A DNA stretch of 64,000 bases from Pseudoips prasinana (Eukaryota; Arthropoda; Insecta; Lepidoptera; Nolidae), in assembly GCA_951640165.1 (NCBI GenBank), contig OX621245.1, forward strand, positions 16,360,330 to 16,424,329, read 5' to 3'. The first letter of the stretch is position 1; each line of letters opens with the position of its first letter. A program made the position numbers and the translations under genes. The notes beneath the pieces were generated by a model that did not search any database, was not told where the DNA came from, and saw nothing but the letters and a program-made list of their open reading frames with translations. Below are positions 11,218-23,245 of the stretch, piece by piece.

Positions 11218-11300
11218 GAGTGCACGTGTGGTTCAGCTGTTGAGACAGTGACTCTCTTCGTATTCCGGGTTCGATTCCCGCACATGAATATTATTTGTGT
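11218..11300 (+). repeat. SINE family B, tRNA-like head
   Basis: gtgcacgtgtggttcagctg begins a tRNA-like segment with a B box (gggttcgattcccgcac). It matches heads at 18.2, 28.2, 38.3 and 61.3 kb. The structure does not fold as a full tRNA, and the body is eroded. Confidence 0.7.
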
Positions 11301-11309
11301 GACCCAATA

Positions 11310-13440
11310 AGTAGTTCTTCTGAACCTGTATGTAGGTACTTTGTATCCTTCTTTAGTTTCTTCGTTCTTTATCTTTGTTCTATATATATATAACCCTTAA
11401 TTTTGAAGAGTCAAAAAAGTTTGTAATTTATTTATGTTTTTCTTTATAGATTGATGTCTAGATTAGTTGGAAGGTTAAAAAAATAAACGAAAAATCTATA
11501 GTATTCTCTTTTCTAGGAAAAGCATGTGCGCCACAGCGGACGCTACCGATTAGCCTAGTACTTATAGTAAGGATTGAATTTGCTTGTCCGTACTGGCGTA
11601 TCTTGTCAAACAAAGGAAATCATTATAAATTATACAAAAGTTATAAAATTCTATTAATAGTTATTAAAAACACTAAGAAACACATTGAATGTTATTTCAT
11701 TTGTGTGAAAGTACAGAAAACATTTCCTTGGAGTTTTTCCTGTTACAAAACAAAGCCGCATATGACATTTTATGCTAAACAGAAACTTTTTTTTGGCAGT
11801 ATCTTCCTTCTTCTTTCAACGAGGGAAAGTGATCCACGTTATCATATTTCAGTGATCTAGCTGGACAAGCTACAGTAGGCTGGTTCACCTTTGGAGGATC
11901 AGTCTTGCTTCTTTTGGAAGAATGATTTTATTACACAAGAAGCTCATAAAGGAAATATGTTTGAAATAAGATTTTGCTATCATCATTTCATCTATACAAA
12001 CTTTCTTTCATCTCCACAAGGAACTTGGAACGGTAATGTTTTAAACAATTCCGCCTTATCATTTCCAAAATAGGGCGCACCTTATAATATATATCTATCA
12101 ATAAAAGAGTGCATAACTACCCAACCCGTATGGCTAAGAAAAATAAGCTTAATATACCTAAATTAGTTAATTATTATGGTAAGAGAACTAGGAAATGGTT
12201 AACGCCAACTTTATTAAATGAATTACTCTGTGACCAATACTAATGCTAAATACCAATTTAAAAAAATACTGAATCAGCATTATTTATTACTCTGCCTGTG
12301 AGAACAACTATTAAGTAAACAACAAAATTAGTAGATCTATCCTCAACTAGTACTACCTTCAAAAATTAGGTACATCAACCACACTAGTAAATAAATATTA
12401 TTAATTCTTGATTGATAATATTGTTGGGTAGAATGGGGAATAGTGTTCGGAATCCTGTTAAGATTTTGTTCATTTACAGATTCATATTCAGACGTTGTTG
12501 ACAAAAAATTGTTATATTCCCGAAATAAGTAATCCTTGATTTTTGGCAAATCATTTAATTTAATTATGTTAGTAATAAGAAAGACTTCGTGTATATTGAG
12601 AAGTACGAGACGCACAGACTTGAGACTTATCACAACCTCTTTTTAAGAAGCTATTAAAAGTGCACTTTAAGCCTTGAATCGATATTATATTGGCCTCAGC
12701 GAGATGTATAGAACGTGGTTGCTGATGGCGAATGTTCTTAAGTACTACAATGCCCAGACAATGAAAGGCATTTAATCTAACTTTCTTTCCCCTGCGCCAG
12801 CAAACAGGAAAAAATGCCACGCCCTCACAAAGAAAACACGACGTCACTAATTAATTAACGAGTATTTCTTTATGGCGATTGTGACGAATTTCCTCCGAAC
12901 TTTTACAAGATAATACGATAAAGCAGCCTTTCTTTGTATTCACACTAACTCAGTTCGTTTGATATTTTTGGAGGAGAAAACATTATTTAAGTATTTCCTT
13001 TTGTGTTATGAAAGTTCTTTCGGTGAGAGCTTTGTATGATGTTTAGTTTGGCTTAAGAAATTGGGTTGGTGTTTCTACGTATTCTACGTATATAAGAAAC
13101 AAATTCAATAGGTGTGCTATTCTAGGCCATAGCTAAATTAAGGACGGACTTCCAGGAGTATTTCTAAAGAAGTATGGAAGATAATAATCTTTTCATTCTT
13201 CTATACATTTCTTTAAAGACTTCCTCAATCGAATGCAGCGTGGTCCTGGATTGTGTTCTAATCCGTGCCAAAAATGACAATTGATTTAATTTTGTAATAA
13301 GACAATCACTTAGTAGGAGCCTCGAGTCAAAAGGAAAGTGCTGCGGCCTCGCGCCTTGGATAAAATCTAGAGCAATCGGTCTTGCAACTGAAATATCCTT
13401 AAAAAGGCGGAAGTTAGAAAGAGCACCCGTACCTATTTTC
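11310..13440. other. AT-rich intergenic DNA with small unsupported ORFs
   Basis: Open frames at 11603-11860, 11891-12073, 12343-12633 and 12569-12847 are 60-96 codons, show no recognisable motif, and overlap each other on opposite frames. I see no splice-linked gene. A short TA run sits near 11381-11391. Confidence 0.45.
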
Positions 13441-13459
13441 AAATCCACTTGTACTATAC

Positions 13460-13725
13460 TCGTAAGCTGTGTGGTGACGGCGACAAATATCGGAATCAGA
13501 ATATCATCACCCCATCTCATCCCGTGGGGGGCGTAGAAGTCGACCCGAGGGAATATCTACCAGAGGATGGGCAGCAGCTTCCTTCTGATTACTATGACCA
13601 TCTTACTGCGATCGCCAACCCGCCTGCCAAGCGTGGCGATTATGGCATATCCCCCCAAGACGATTCTTGAGGGAGGCTTGTCCAGCAGTGGACTTATTTA
13701 GCTGTAATGATGATGATGATGATAC
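13460..13725 (+). repeat. CR1-like LINE tail, copy 4
   Basis: Best-kept copy of this family: gtgacggcgacaaatatcgg, accccatctcatcccgtggg, aatatctaccagaggatggg, tggcgattatggcatatccc, and an ending in four ATG repeats. Use it as the local reference for copies at 7.1 and 9.2-9.8 kb. Confidence 0.8.
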
Positions 13726-13857
13726 TCGTATATATGTTCTGCGTAGATAAGTATTGAAATTGGTTATCGTGGTCAATATTCCACCAACAACGCTATTACT
13801 ATTAATCATTTTATATATGTACATTTATTTTTTATTTATTTTTATTTTAGCTGCAAC

Positions 13858-13975
13858 CCACACATGTTATAAGCTAACACCCACAGATACCCATGCAATC
13901 CCAGTAGTATATCCGTGTGTGGTACATACACCCACACATACACTCACACACACACACAAACACATTTCTAAATAT
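13858..13975 (+). repeat. CA-rich low-complexity tract
   Basis: Degenerate CA/CACAC-rich sequence with a purer run at about 13940-13962. Microsatellite-type. Confidence 0.7.
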
Positions 13976-14805
13976 ATTATTAAATTTATAATTCTCTCAA
14001 AAGAGAGATAGTGACCAAATTTGAATGAATGTGTCATACAACGCTTATTGATGTAACTATTGCATATGATCAATGCATATTGAAAGTAAAAGAAAAAATG
14101 GCCTACTTCGAGTGGCTACCAACATTAGGTATACTAGCAAGTCGGGAAAGCACGTATACAGTCCATTTGATCGTAACTGGTTACTGTAGACTACGACACT
14201 GTCACCACTTGGTGCATAACTCGTACGTTACCGACGTTTTTTTAAGCGCCCAACCCTGTTGTTAACTACCATAGCCTCAGCTTAGCGATACATACTTATA
14301 AGCATTTACGAATAAATTGATAAAAGCAGTAGCAAGCAACAAACATTATCATTTAATTTCACAGATAAGCTTATTTGGATAAAGTTTAAAAGGAATAACG
14401 CAATTTGCTCCTTAACCGAACTCTTGTAAAACAAAGAAAATGAGCGTGAAAAATCCCAGTTGGTAAGATAAAAGACAAATAAGCTAGTACAAGCGTAACT
14501 TGGATAGAGACGGTCTGTGCAAAGCCTCAAATATTTGTTTCTTTGAGAACCCTTGCTCTTTGCAAAAATAGGTAGGATTCCAGATATTCCTTTATTGTTA
14601 TGTAGTATTACGTATATATGATAATTTTATCAAACTTTGCATTGTTTTGGTACCATCTTGGAGAAAATTTATAGTTTCCTGGGCTTTAAACTTCGATATT
14701 TTTAATTATTTCATCACTAACACATTTTCCACTCATAAATTTTCCATTCCATTCTCAAAATGTTGTTATATTTCTAACCTTGCAACAGGATTAATCTATA
14801 ATATC
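13976..14805. other. Intergenic, no supported feature
   Basis: Small open frames at 14029-14265 and 14306-14530 are unconvincing. No repeat recognised. Confidence 0.45.
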
Positions 14806-14990
14806 TTCATCATCATGTCAGCCAAAGGACGTCAACTGTTGGACAAATACGTCCTCCGAGAATCGTCCCAATGGCCAGTCTTGGGGCCGAGATCATCGGT
14901 CAACCTTGAGCACAGATCACCATATGCAAGTAAGTTATTTGCAGTTTTATTTAAGACTGCAAATATGACTTCGACTATTGGGTTCTGAGC
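14806..14990 (+). repeat. LINE-derived repeat fragment
   Basis: catcatcatgtcagccaaag followed by gacgtcaactgttggacaaa resembles the complement of the LINE tails seen elsewhere in the window. The nearby 113-codon open frame is accidental. Confidence 0.45.
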
Positions 14991-15080
14991 TTGGCTCAGG
15001 GTAGTATTCGATGTGAATTGGTATGCAGATGAGAGTCGATTTTAGGGACATTTGTGTGGTTGTTTAAGGTGCGTTTTGTA

Positions 15081-15215
15081 CAGACGCCAGCACATCAAGC
15101 TACCCCAATCTGTCAAATTTATTTTATAGATATTCAACTTTATCACTTAAGCATAAAGTTCACTTTCAATTGAGTAAATTTGACAGATTGGGATAGCTTG
15201 ATGTGCTGGCGTCTG
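15081..15215. repeat. MITE family M1, copy 1 (135 bp)
   Basis: Terminal inverted repeats cagacgccagcacatcaagc continuing through taccccaatctgtcaaattt, with TA on both sides (15079-15080, 15216-15217). Other copies lie at 39176-39310 and 46878-47020, with a half copy inside the tubulin pseudogene at 21459-21499. TA duplication suggests Tc1/mariner type. Confidence 0.9.
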
Positions 15216-15448
15216 TACAACGATCCTTGTGTCTGTCACTCTACGTTAATACGCGAAGACGCGAGCTACTCAACCAGTCGAAGACCGGTATTTTTTTTAA
15301 TTTGTGTTCATTGTGGTTTCTCGTATACAGGGTTATAAATACCGAGATTCTTTAACACGAGGAAAAACATGTCAATGTGAGATATTTTAGTTTAGGTTGA
15401 TATTACAACAAAGAGTGAGCCCAAATAAGAAAAGGGCCATTATAAAAA

Positions 15449-15665
15449 CTTGGCGTGGTTGTTAAATGCTTGTCTTTCACGCCGCTGGCCATGGGTTCGA
15501 TTCCCACACGGATATTTGTGTGCATGAAGTCTGAGTGTGGGTGTAATTATCAATTTAAATACCTATGTATTTACAAAAGAGAAAGTCAGTTATCTGGTTT
15601 CCATAGTAGAAGTTCTGCATAGTTTGGAATCAGATGGCCGTGTGTGAATAATGTCCCAGGATACT
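15449..15665 (+). repeat. SINE family A, full copy
   Basis: tRNA-like head (cttggcgtggttgttaaatg; B box gggttcgattcccac), a body with gtatttacaaaagagaaagt, and the tail ctggtttccatagtagaag...gtgtgaataatgtcccagga. Copies in both orientations recur through the window. Confidence 0.85.
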
Positions 15666-15669
15666 TTAC

Positions 15670-16700
15670 TTATTATTTAAACTGATTGTATGAGTGCGAG
15701 AGTATACGTAGATAGGTCTATGCGTATTTACTCCTAGTGAATAATAAATGCCATCAGAATTTATTGTAAGGGATTGCATGATATGGTTACTTGGAAGTGA
15801 CCTGTTATATCATCTCATTTATTGTTATATCATTTAACCATCCTATAAAGTGAATTGCTAGCCAATTTTCTAAGTCTTCAGCACCTGAAAACTATAATTT
15901 ATTATATAAATAAATTTTACCCTACTCCTATTACTAAACCATAATTAAGTTGATGAAATTAACTTAACCAATTTATTTGTTTAATAATATAAATACATAA
16001 GTACAACCACGTTTGTAATCTGATCATAATATACACAAAAACTTAATTAATTAGTCTTGTAATTACTCACTCTTAAGACAAACATTTTGGGCAAAAGCTT
16101 TATTATTTTGAATCGGGAATGAGCCAGCAAATTTTGCCAGACTTTACATGAATACCGTTCATATTTCATGTTAATAAGTAAGTTAAGTAAATGTTCAAGT
16201 AAGTAGTATATATTTTAACAAAATGTTCTCTACTATATAAAACGGGTTTTTGCCTATGTTAGGACGGGCATGACGATATTTATTGTAGAATACCCGAGAC
16301 AGAACGACCACGAGTGACAAAATATCTTCTTTGGAAAATGTAAGAAAACCTAAACTAAATAATATATATAGGTACTGTACTTTTGGCAAAATTATCGTTT
16401 GTGTTACTTTTTGTCCAGCTAAGTAGATATTTGAAAACCAATTAATGTAGTTTATTACCCCTAAAATACACACCACAGTTCTGAGTGAAATAAATATCGA
16501 GTTTTCGAATATTTCCAGGTTTTGTGGTTGCTTTTCAAAGTGAAGGTTGTTTCCAGACTATAAATGATTGCCTACGTTTTTTTTACGAATACTTTTTTAT
16601 GGTTTCGCATATGTCGTCGAAAACTACGATACCGGTTTGACTGTAATAATATATTACATAAATAAAATTACTATTACTATTATTTTTCACAAATTTAATT
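15670..16700. other. AT-rich intergenic DNA, nothing recognised
   Basis: The 93-codon minus-strand frame at 16195-16476 shows no motif that I recognise. Confidence 0.45.
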
Positions 16701-16719
16701 TAAAAACAAAACAAATTAC

Positions 16720-16862
16720 TAATATTATTCCGATATAGCTATATTACTACAAAGTTTCATTAAAATCCGTTCCTTAGTTTTTGCGTGAACGAGTAACAAA
16801 CATCCATACATCTATACATACTCACAAACTTTCACATTTATGATATTAATAGGATGTGACTA
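16720..16862 (+). repeat. RTE-type LINE 3' tail
   Basis: The text aaaatccgttccttagtttt, gcgtgaacgagtaacaaaca and ttatgatattaataggatgt is the typical end of a very abundant lepidopteran RTE-type LINE. Only the tail is kept. Confidence 0.7.
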
Positions 16863-17037
16863 ATATAATAATGTAGGTTACTAATCTAGGTACTAATCTA
16901 TTATATCTCTTTAATAACGTATTTTGATAGGTTTCTGTTTACTCTATTTTGGACCCGTAAACTACCAAGTAGTTTGTACGAGCCTAACTAGTGCGATAAG
17001 ATAAAACTGGTGTCAGCCTCTTAACGGTTTTATTTAT

Positions 17038-17350
17038 TACTAGCTGTGCCCGCGACTTCGTCCGCGTGTTAATAAGTTTATTTTATTTTTTGTAAAATAA
17101 AATACTTTTTCTAAAATAAAAGTAGCCTAAGTTACCCCTTATTACATCAGCTACCTTCCAATAAAAGTCCCGTCAAAATCGGTCCAGCCATTTCAGAGAT
17201 TAGCCGGAACAAACAGACAGACAGACAGACAAAAATTGTAAAAAAAAATATTTTGGTGTATGTACCGTATATATATTCATATTTATGTAGTAAAAACCGG
17301 CTATTTCAATATTACAAACAGACACTCCAATTTTATTTATTTGTATAGAT
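17038..17350 (+). repeat. Dispersed lepidopteran LINE-tail repeat
   Basis: Begins tactagctgtgcccgcgact, includes gtcaaaatcggtccagccat and an acagacagacag run, and ends in tatttgtatagat. This is a widespread LINE-derived tail in moths and butterflies; only this part is present. Confidence 0.75.
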
Positions 17351-18055
17351 AGCCTATTAGTCTACCACCTTAAACGCGTTACAAGATGTTGTAATAAGAC
17401 AACATGAAACAATCATGTAAAGTTATAGACAGTCTTACGAATACAAAATATAAGAAAAATCATATCATTTTCAAAATGATAAATGAACTGAAAAATATTT
17501 TTATTTTTGAAAAAATTAAATCTTACCATATAAATCAATAACAAAACAAAATTAAGTTGAGAGTCAACAAGAAGCCCCTACTTCAGCAATAGCCTCATTA
17601 ATAACTAAACGTAAAGTAAAAAAAAAAACGAAGTAAAAGTTTAGTGTTATTTCATTCAGAGGTTACCTTTATTATCTTTTGGAAATAATAATTGATATTA
17701 TATTTCAAGTCGACACAAAAATGATGATATAAATGTTGAGAATTATATACGTGTGTCTGTCTAAACAGATAATCATTTAATCGCGGTTTTTTATGTAAAA
17801 GCTAATCTGATAAACCACCTCAATTCCGGTAAGCATTTAAGTTATAGCTCTTTGTCTAGTTCACGTCGGTTTCCTACAGTGCGGTAATTTTATGTTACTT
17901 TATTTTTCGTTGAAGTTCAATAAATATTAAGTTAAGCTTTTAGAGTACCAACGATCATTGATTGAAGGACACTAGGGGCCTTGCAGTAACAGTCGGCAAT
18001 GTATTGGAAAATTTTGCTTTTATGTTCTTAGGTGTATACTGATTTCAAATCTGCT
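17351..18055. other. AT-rich intergenic DNA, nothing recognised
   Basis: No open frame, RNA gene or repeat that I can support. Confidence 0.5.
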
Positions 18056-18059
18056 TTTA

Positions 18060-18295
18060 CAAATTCAAATAAATGATAGTTTTTTTTTTAAATGCAAGCC
18101 CGCGCTAGGCCTTCTGTACCCTGTGTCGCGGGGTACTTTAAAAAGATATAATATACGGACACAAATTACATCCAGACTCAGAATAACTATTTATGCGTCA
18201 CACAATGGTTGTCCGGCGCGGGACTCGAACCCGTGACATGAAGTTGCGATGCGACTGTTTTAACCATTGCGCCACACGTGCAGTCATATATCAAC
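18060..18295 (-). repeat. SINE family B, copy with intact tRNA-like head
   Basis: On the minus strand the head gcacgtgtggcgcaatggtt leads to the B box gggttcgagtcccgcgcc. The body runs to a poly-A end (Ts near 18082-18091). This is the clearest family B copy in the window. Confidence 0.8.
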
Positions 18296-18299
18296 ACAC

Positions 18300-19530
18300 A
18301 CTTACAAAAAACTGGCTAGATCACGAGCAACGTAAGTTCCGTCCCATCTCCGTCGAACCATGAGAATACTTTTGTAACATCTTTGAACGGAACCTTCAAA
18401 ACCATGATTATTTGTACAGAACCAAATTACGAGCAAATAAGATAATTCTCTTAAATAATTGAAAGAGTTCAGAATTATTTACTTAAAATTATTACCGCTT
18501 TCAATGCCTCTATAATTCCTGTACTATACCTAGTATAGTCTATCCTTTGAGTGAGAGTAGTTCAAATACATTTGAAATCAAATCAGTCTGATGCTTTTGG
18601 GAGCTACGGGCTATACAAAGTGCATCTAGTGTCTCTATATCTATGAGAAGTAAATAGGTACTCCATCTGATATCGTACCTGAATTTAAAAAAAAAAACAG
18701 AATGTAATTAGTTCACTACTGCAAAGTTTGTAATAGTTCGGGTGTTGTCGTTAAAAAAATCAATAATATTGATGGTCTAATGTGAATAAGTTCTTAGGGA
18801 TACATGACCCATAAATTCCATTCGTATGTATAATCATCTCTGACATAATCCATCTTCATACTCCTGCCGCACAGACTAACAATAGAAAAACTCGTTTCTG
18901 TTGAGGGCTTGCCACCTGTACAATGATGCGTGCCAGAGAGTTGACATTGATCATTTTAATATGAGCGCTCCACAAGTGAAATAAGATCTTGTGTAACAAG
19001 TATTTTTCTTACAATGTAATGGTTAATCATCACCATTTTATTGTGTGCCTGGAGGTACTACTGCCTTTAATTATCAATTGTTTAAATAGTATAAGTGAAA
19101 ACTTGTAATTGGCCTTAACTTAAACATACAACTACAACATATTAGTCTTTAATTAGTTTTTAGTAAGTTGTTTTTAACTTAAAAATAAAATAAAATGACC
19201 CTCCCGATCGTCAAACGCTTACGGGGCTCTACTTCTTAAAATATTAACGCTGAGTAACACAAAACGTCCCTGAAAACCGACCCGTCAGTAACCAGCCTGT
19301 ATTTTGAACCTTTATGGGGTTCTCTTTAGCTAGGATTACTTAGCTTGTGGTTTTATTTGCTGGATGGCTTAAACCCTCACTCGCCCCTAATTCCATTTGA
19401 AGCAGTGAATGCCTCAAAGGCTAAATGTAAACATCTGATAAAAAAACGTGTGTACGTTGGAGAAACTCACCTTCAAGAACGAAGATGCTTTAAGAAATCC
19501 TAGCTAAAAGGTAATAATGAAAAAATATAT
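18300..19530. other. AT-rich intergenic DNA, nothing recognised
   Basis: No supported feature. A short stretch near 19200-19240 is GC-richer, without recognisable identity. Confidence 0.5.
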
Positions 19531-19535
19531 AATAA

Positions 19536-19640
19536 TATCCTGGGACATTATTCACTCACAGTCATCAGATCCCATATAAAGCAGAGCTTGTACTATGGAA
19601 ACCAGATAACTGATAAACTACAGCGATTCACAAATATTTT
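19536..19640 (-). repeat. SINE family A tail fragment
   Basis: Minus-strand copy of the family A tail (tcctgggacattattcactc, gcagagcttgtactatggaa). The tRNA-like head is missing. Confidence 0.75.
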
Positions 19641-19780
19641 TTAGCGAGCCACACATGCATGTTCATCTTTCATTACGTTATCATATAGCTCGTCTGTTCA
19701 ATACTAATACTACTACTAATAATCGGACGCAAGCAGATACTCGTATTTAATAGAAAGACACACTAAGAAGAATAGAATGC

Positions 19781-20045
19781 CTAATGCCTGCTTGCATGCT
19801 GCATGCCTGCTTGCGTTGCATGCCTGCTTGCATGTTGCATCCCTGTCTGCTTGCATGTTGCATGCCTGCTTACTTGCTGCATTCCTGCTAGCATGCTGCA
19901 TGCCTGCTTGCATGCTGCATGCCTGCTTGCATGCTGCATGCCTCCTTGCATGTTGCATGCCTGCTTGCATGTTGCATGCCTGTCTGCTTGCATGTTGCAT
20001 GCCTGTCTGCTTGCATGTTGCATGCCTGCCTGCTTGCATGTTGCC
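19781..20045 (+). repeat. Minisatellite with 19-23-bp GCATGC-rich units
   Basis: About 13 variants of catgctgcatgcctgcttg (19 bp), some lengthened by tctg to 23 bp. The unit has no frequent stop codons, so all overlapping frames stay open on both strands; these Met-His-Ala-Cys/Gln-rich frames are artefacts. A related short tract occurs at 44821-44877. Confidence 0.9.
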
Positions 20046-20094
20046 TGCAACCGCCGAGTGCCAGATCCCCTCTATAATTGTTGGTGAATCATTT

Positions 20095-20112
20095 GGGTTA
20101 GGTTAGGTTAGA
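20095..20112 (+). repeat. Short interstitial TTAGG-type tract
   Basis: Three TTAGG repeats in gggttaggttaggttaga. TTAGG is the insect telomere motif, but a tract this short is common within lepidopteran repeats and does not imply a telomere. Confidence 0.6.
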
Positions 20113-21093
20113 ACTGTGACCGGGGCATCAAAATATTTTTATTCGTATTTTTGATGTTTCGAATGATCATTAAGACGGTCTTTTTGTTATTCGATCTATT
20201 GAAGCTCGGTATTATGAGAATAGTAATTATAAACATTAGGAATATTGAAATTTAGGACTTATAAAACTAGGAGTAATGAAAAGACGGAGTTGTAATATTC
20301 AGAATTTTCTAACATTCGGAATTATTCGGTATTTTGAAATTCGTGTTTGTGACTGTCGGAATAAAGATTTACGTATTAATGTAGTGCACCCACAAAAGAG
20401 TAAACCCTAAACTCAAGTTATTTGGCCTCACTTCCCCATTTCAGCTTTCAGTGCTTGTCATTGACGGATCTATCTGCACCGAGCTCGTTACACTATCTAC
20501 ATTACATCTATAGCTTCTCTTTTAACGAAGTTTGATGCTCCGGAACAAATAGTGCTTTCCAATGAATTGTTACAAACCTTTAATATCGATTCTATTTCTA
20601 TCAGTATCTGCTTAGTAGTTTAAACAGGTGTTTATACATAAATATATTCTCAGTTTAGTATTTGATTTTCAAAGACAAATTCTACTACTTCGGATAATTC
20701 GGATATAGAGGTACATATATGTGTCGCAATCGAGTCATCATCGGAACTCAAGCGCCATCTGTTGGTGCTTCATAGAGTCAATGATACACCAGCTGAGCGG
20801 CACGCTCGAAACTTTTGGAGCAGTAGCCGGTCAGTGCGGTCGAATATTGAATCCTAAAATTATGTATGCATCATTTAATCGTGTTTGCACTAGCACTATA
20901 AACGTGAAACATATTTTTATCCTGATAACACTAAAACTAGATACCTTAAGTGTATTTTAACGTGAAATACACACACGGTCATGAAAAAACTATAAGGGTT
21001 CCCAAAGGACTCGGAAATTTTAAAATAATGGTTGAAAATTTATCTAACTACTTTGCACCTGTCTGGTTTGCTTTGATTAATTTCATTAAATTC
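20113..21093. other. Intergenic, no supported gene
   Basis: About 20215-20380 is built from degenerate copies of a ggaatattgaaatt-like motif. The 79-codon frame at 20721-20960 has no recognised motif. Confidence 0.45.
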
Positions 21094-21126
21094 AAGGAGC
21101 GCTGTGTACCTAACACAGCGCTCCTT
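21094..21126. repeat. Perfect 14-bp-stem hairpin
   Basis: aaggagcgctgtgt and acacagcgctcctt pair perfectly around accta. Isolated; purpose unknown. Confidence 0.75.
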
Positions 21127-21152
21127 TAGTAGGTAATAACAATAATAATATA

Positions 21153-21400
21153 ATATATCTTGGGACAATGTCACACGGATCATCCTAGTCCCAAACTAAG
21201 CAAAGCTTGTACTATGGGTACCAGGCGACGATACACATACTGATATTGATATATAAATACTTAAATACATAGAAAACATCCATGACTCAGAAACAAATAT
21301 TCGTGCTCATCACACAAATATTTGCACTTACCGGGATTCGAACCCAGGACCACCAGCTTCGTAGGCAGGAGCACTACCAACTAGGCTACGGTGACCGTCA
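21153..21400 (-). repeat. SINE family A-like copy, diverged head
   Basis: Minus-strand copy with the family A tail (aagcttgtactatgggtacc) and a different tRNA-like head (gtcaccgtagcctagttggt; B box gggttcgaatcccggta). It ends just before the tubulin pseudogene. Confidence 0.8.
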
Positions 21401-21411
21401 TTATTTGTGTT

Positions 21412-21957
21412 ACAGCCCGCCAACCAGATGGTTAAATGCGACCCCCGTCTAGGCAAGTATAGACGCCAGCACATCCAGCTACCCCAATCTGTAAAATTAG
21501 ATGACGTGCCGCATATTGTACCGCGGAGACGTGAACGCGGCTATCGCCACCATCAAGACCAAGCGCACCATCCAGTTCGTGGTCTGGTGTCCTACTGGGT
21601 TCAAGGTGGGCATCAACTACCAGTCCCCAAGCGTTGTGCCAGGCGGCAGTGACCTGGTTAAGGTAAAGCGTGCCGTGTGTATGTTTTAACACCACCGCCA
21701 TTCCCGAGGCCTGGGCGCGTTCGACCACAAGTTAGACCTTATGTACGGGAAGCGTCCCTTCATGCACTAGTACGTGATAAAGATAAAGATATATTTAGTT
21801 GCGTAAAACGCGTGGGTGAAGATATGAAGAGGGAGAGTTCTCCGAGGCCCGTGAGGATCTGGCCGTGCTCGAGATGGACTACGAACAAGTCGCCAGGGCG
21901 AGGGTGAGAGAGCTGAAGGGTACTAAGCTCAAGTTTGTTCGAAGCAGCACTATTTAA
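21412..21957 (+). pseudogene. Alpha-tubulin pseudogene fragment
   Basis: Codes for the last third of alpha-tubulin: PANQMVKCDPRLGKY, then [40 protein letters not shown] and pieces of the DHKLDLMYG region. It is clearly dead. A ~41-base piece of MITE family M1 interrupts it after GKY, the VPKD codons after YRGDV are missing, a conserved Trp codon is a TAG stop, ~35 bases are inserted near 21777-21811, and the downstream frame shifts. No introns are seen within the ~135 codons, which fits a retrocopy but does not prove it. The acidic tail is diverged. Confidence 0.9.
21459..21499 (+). repeat. Half copy of MITE family M1 inside tubulin pseudogene
   Basis: Matches one terminal half of M1 (agacgccagcacatccagct, accccaatctgtaaaatta) and splits the tubulin reading frame. 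The second half is absent, so it is an excised or partly deleted insertion. Confidence 0.8.
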
Positions 21958-21959
21958 GA

Positions 21960-23030
21960 ATGATTCTTTTAAATTATAAGTAAGCGAATTGTTTACCACG
22001 CATTGTATAGAATGACAATTAAGCTTATACTATACCTATGGCAGTAAAATGATTAATGATTATTACGATGCAGCGATGTAGGGCTCTCAATATAACAGTG
22101 GTAGATAGGTAATTATATTTTAGTTAGAAACTTACAATGCAATTTAAACTTTGATGCCCAATTTGCAAATAGAACATTTCCTTACCATTTTTAAATGGCT
22201 AACTTAAAAAGCTGTTAGGGAAGCGTCCTGCTTTAAAACTTTTTAAACGAACATCACGGCACGCCACTTGTTTCACGTGACCGTGACACGTGCCTTTGTA
22301 AAATTAGAGACTATGTGTTGATATTTATCAACGGTCGCCTCTTACGGCAAAGAATATATACATACTAATGTACGGCCCTAAGAATGTTTAAATGACATCT
22401 GTCTGATTAAAATTGACAGGTGTCATAAAAGCATTCTTATAACGGCCGGTCATCGTCTTTATTAATTTACTGTAATAGCAATCAAAGGTCCAAAGACAAA
22501 TTTCGTAGTTCTTATTAATAATACTAATAATATCACTTTAATAAATATTATAAAACTTATATCCAACATCAAATGAGTGTGGTTTCGGCAGAAAATCAGA
22601 ATAAGTAATTAAACTTAAGAACACCACCATTACGAACAAAAACTAACTTGCAGTGCAGCAGAATAGTGAAATTATGCGCCGAGAGAAGCGCTACCCGCAG
22701 CAATTAGATATGGCACGGCTTTTTGAACAATAGACATTGCGACGGCTGAACAACCACGACGGCTCATGACAACGCACTCACAACAATATAAACTCCAACA
22801 ATAATTGTCTCCGGGGAGCCAACTTGAAAACTTTTTGTTACTCCATCAAATCCATACGCAATATGGTTCCGTACATCCTTTAAATAATAATATGTTCTCA
22901 CGTACACCTTGAAAGGCCAACAAGTTCATTCACCCTGACAGTACGGGCAGCATGAGCTCTGCTTGAGCTGAATTGCTGTCCCTTATAAAGTTCCTATAGC
23001 AACCAAAAATGCCTATAGAGAACGACCGTA
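21960..23030. other. Intergenic with one inverted repeat at 22371-22446
   Basis: cggccctaagaatg...aaatgacatctgtc pairs with gacaggtgtcat...cattcttataacggccg, a short MITE-like hairpin. No gene supported elsewhere in this stretch. Confidence 0.5.
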
Positions 23031-23035
23031 TATTA

Positions 23036-23245
23036 TAATATCCTGGGATATCCTGGGAAATTATTAACACATGGAAACCAGATAACTGATCTACTACTTT
23101 TCTTTTGTAAATACATACTTATATAGATGATAATGCCCAGACTAATAGACATGTTCATGCACACAAATATCTGTCCTGGGTGGGATCGAACTCACGACGA
23201 TCTGCCAATCACCCCAACCGGCCCGCTCGCTATTATATGTTTCAT
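23036..23245 (-). repeat. SINE family A, minus strand
   Basis: Tail (tggaaaccagataactgatc), body (ttttgtaaatacatacttat, agacatgttcatgcacacaa) and tRNA-like head (ctgggtgggatcgaactcac) all present; the tail has a small internal duplication of atcctggga. Confidence 0.85.

Noticed and set aside
12343..12847. Possible small gene from adjacent minus-strand ORFs
   Set aside because: No domain, no convincing splice sites linking them, and background codon composition.
18180..18295. tRNA genes (also 11223, 28240, 36547, 40210, 61310)
   Set aside because: Boxes A and B are recognisable, but cloverleaf pairing is incomplete, the sequences recur as dispersed copies and continue into SINE bodies.
19716..20106. 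Long open frames on both strands encoding Cys/Met/His-rich proteins
   Set aside because: They lie in a minisatellite whose unit lacks frequent stops, so several overlapping frames are open at once; no selection is implied.
20095..20112. Telomeric location suggested by TTAGG repeats
   Set aside because: Only three units; such short tracts are scattered in insect genomes.
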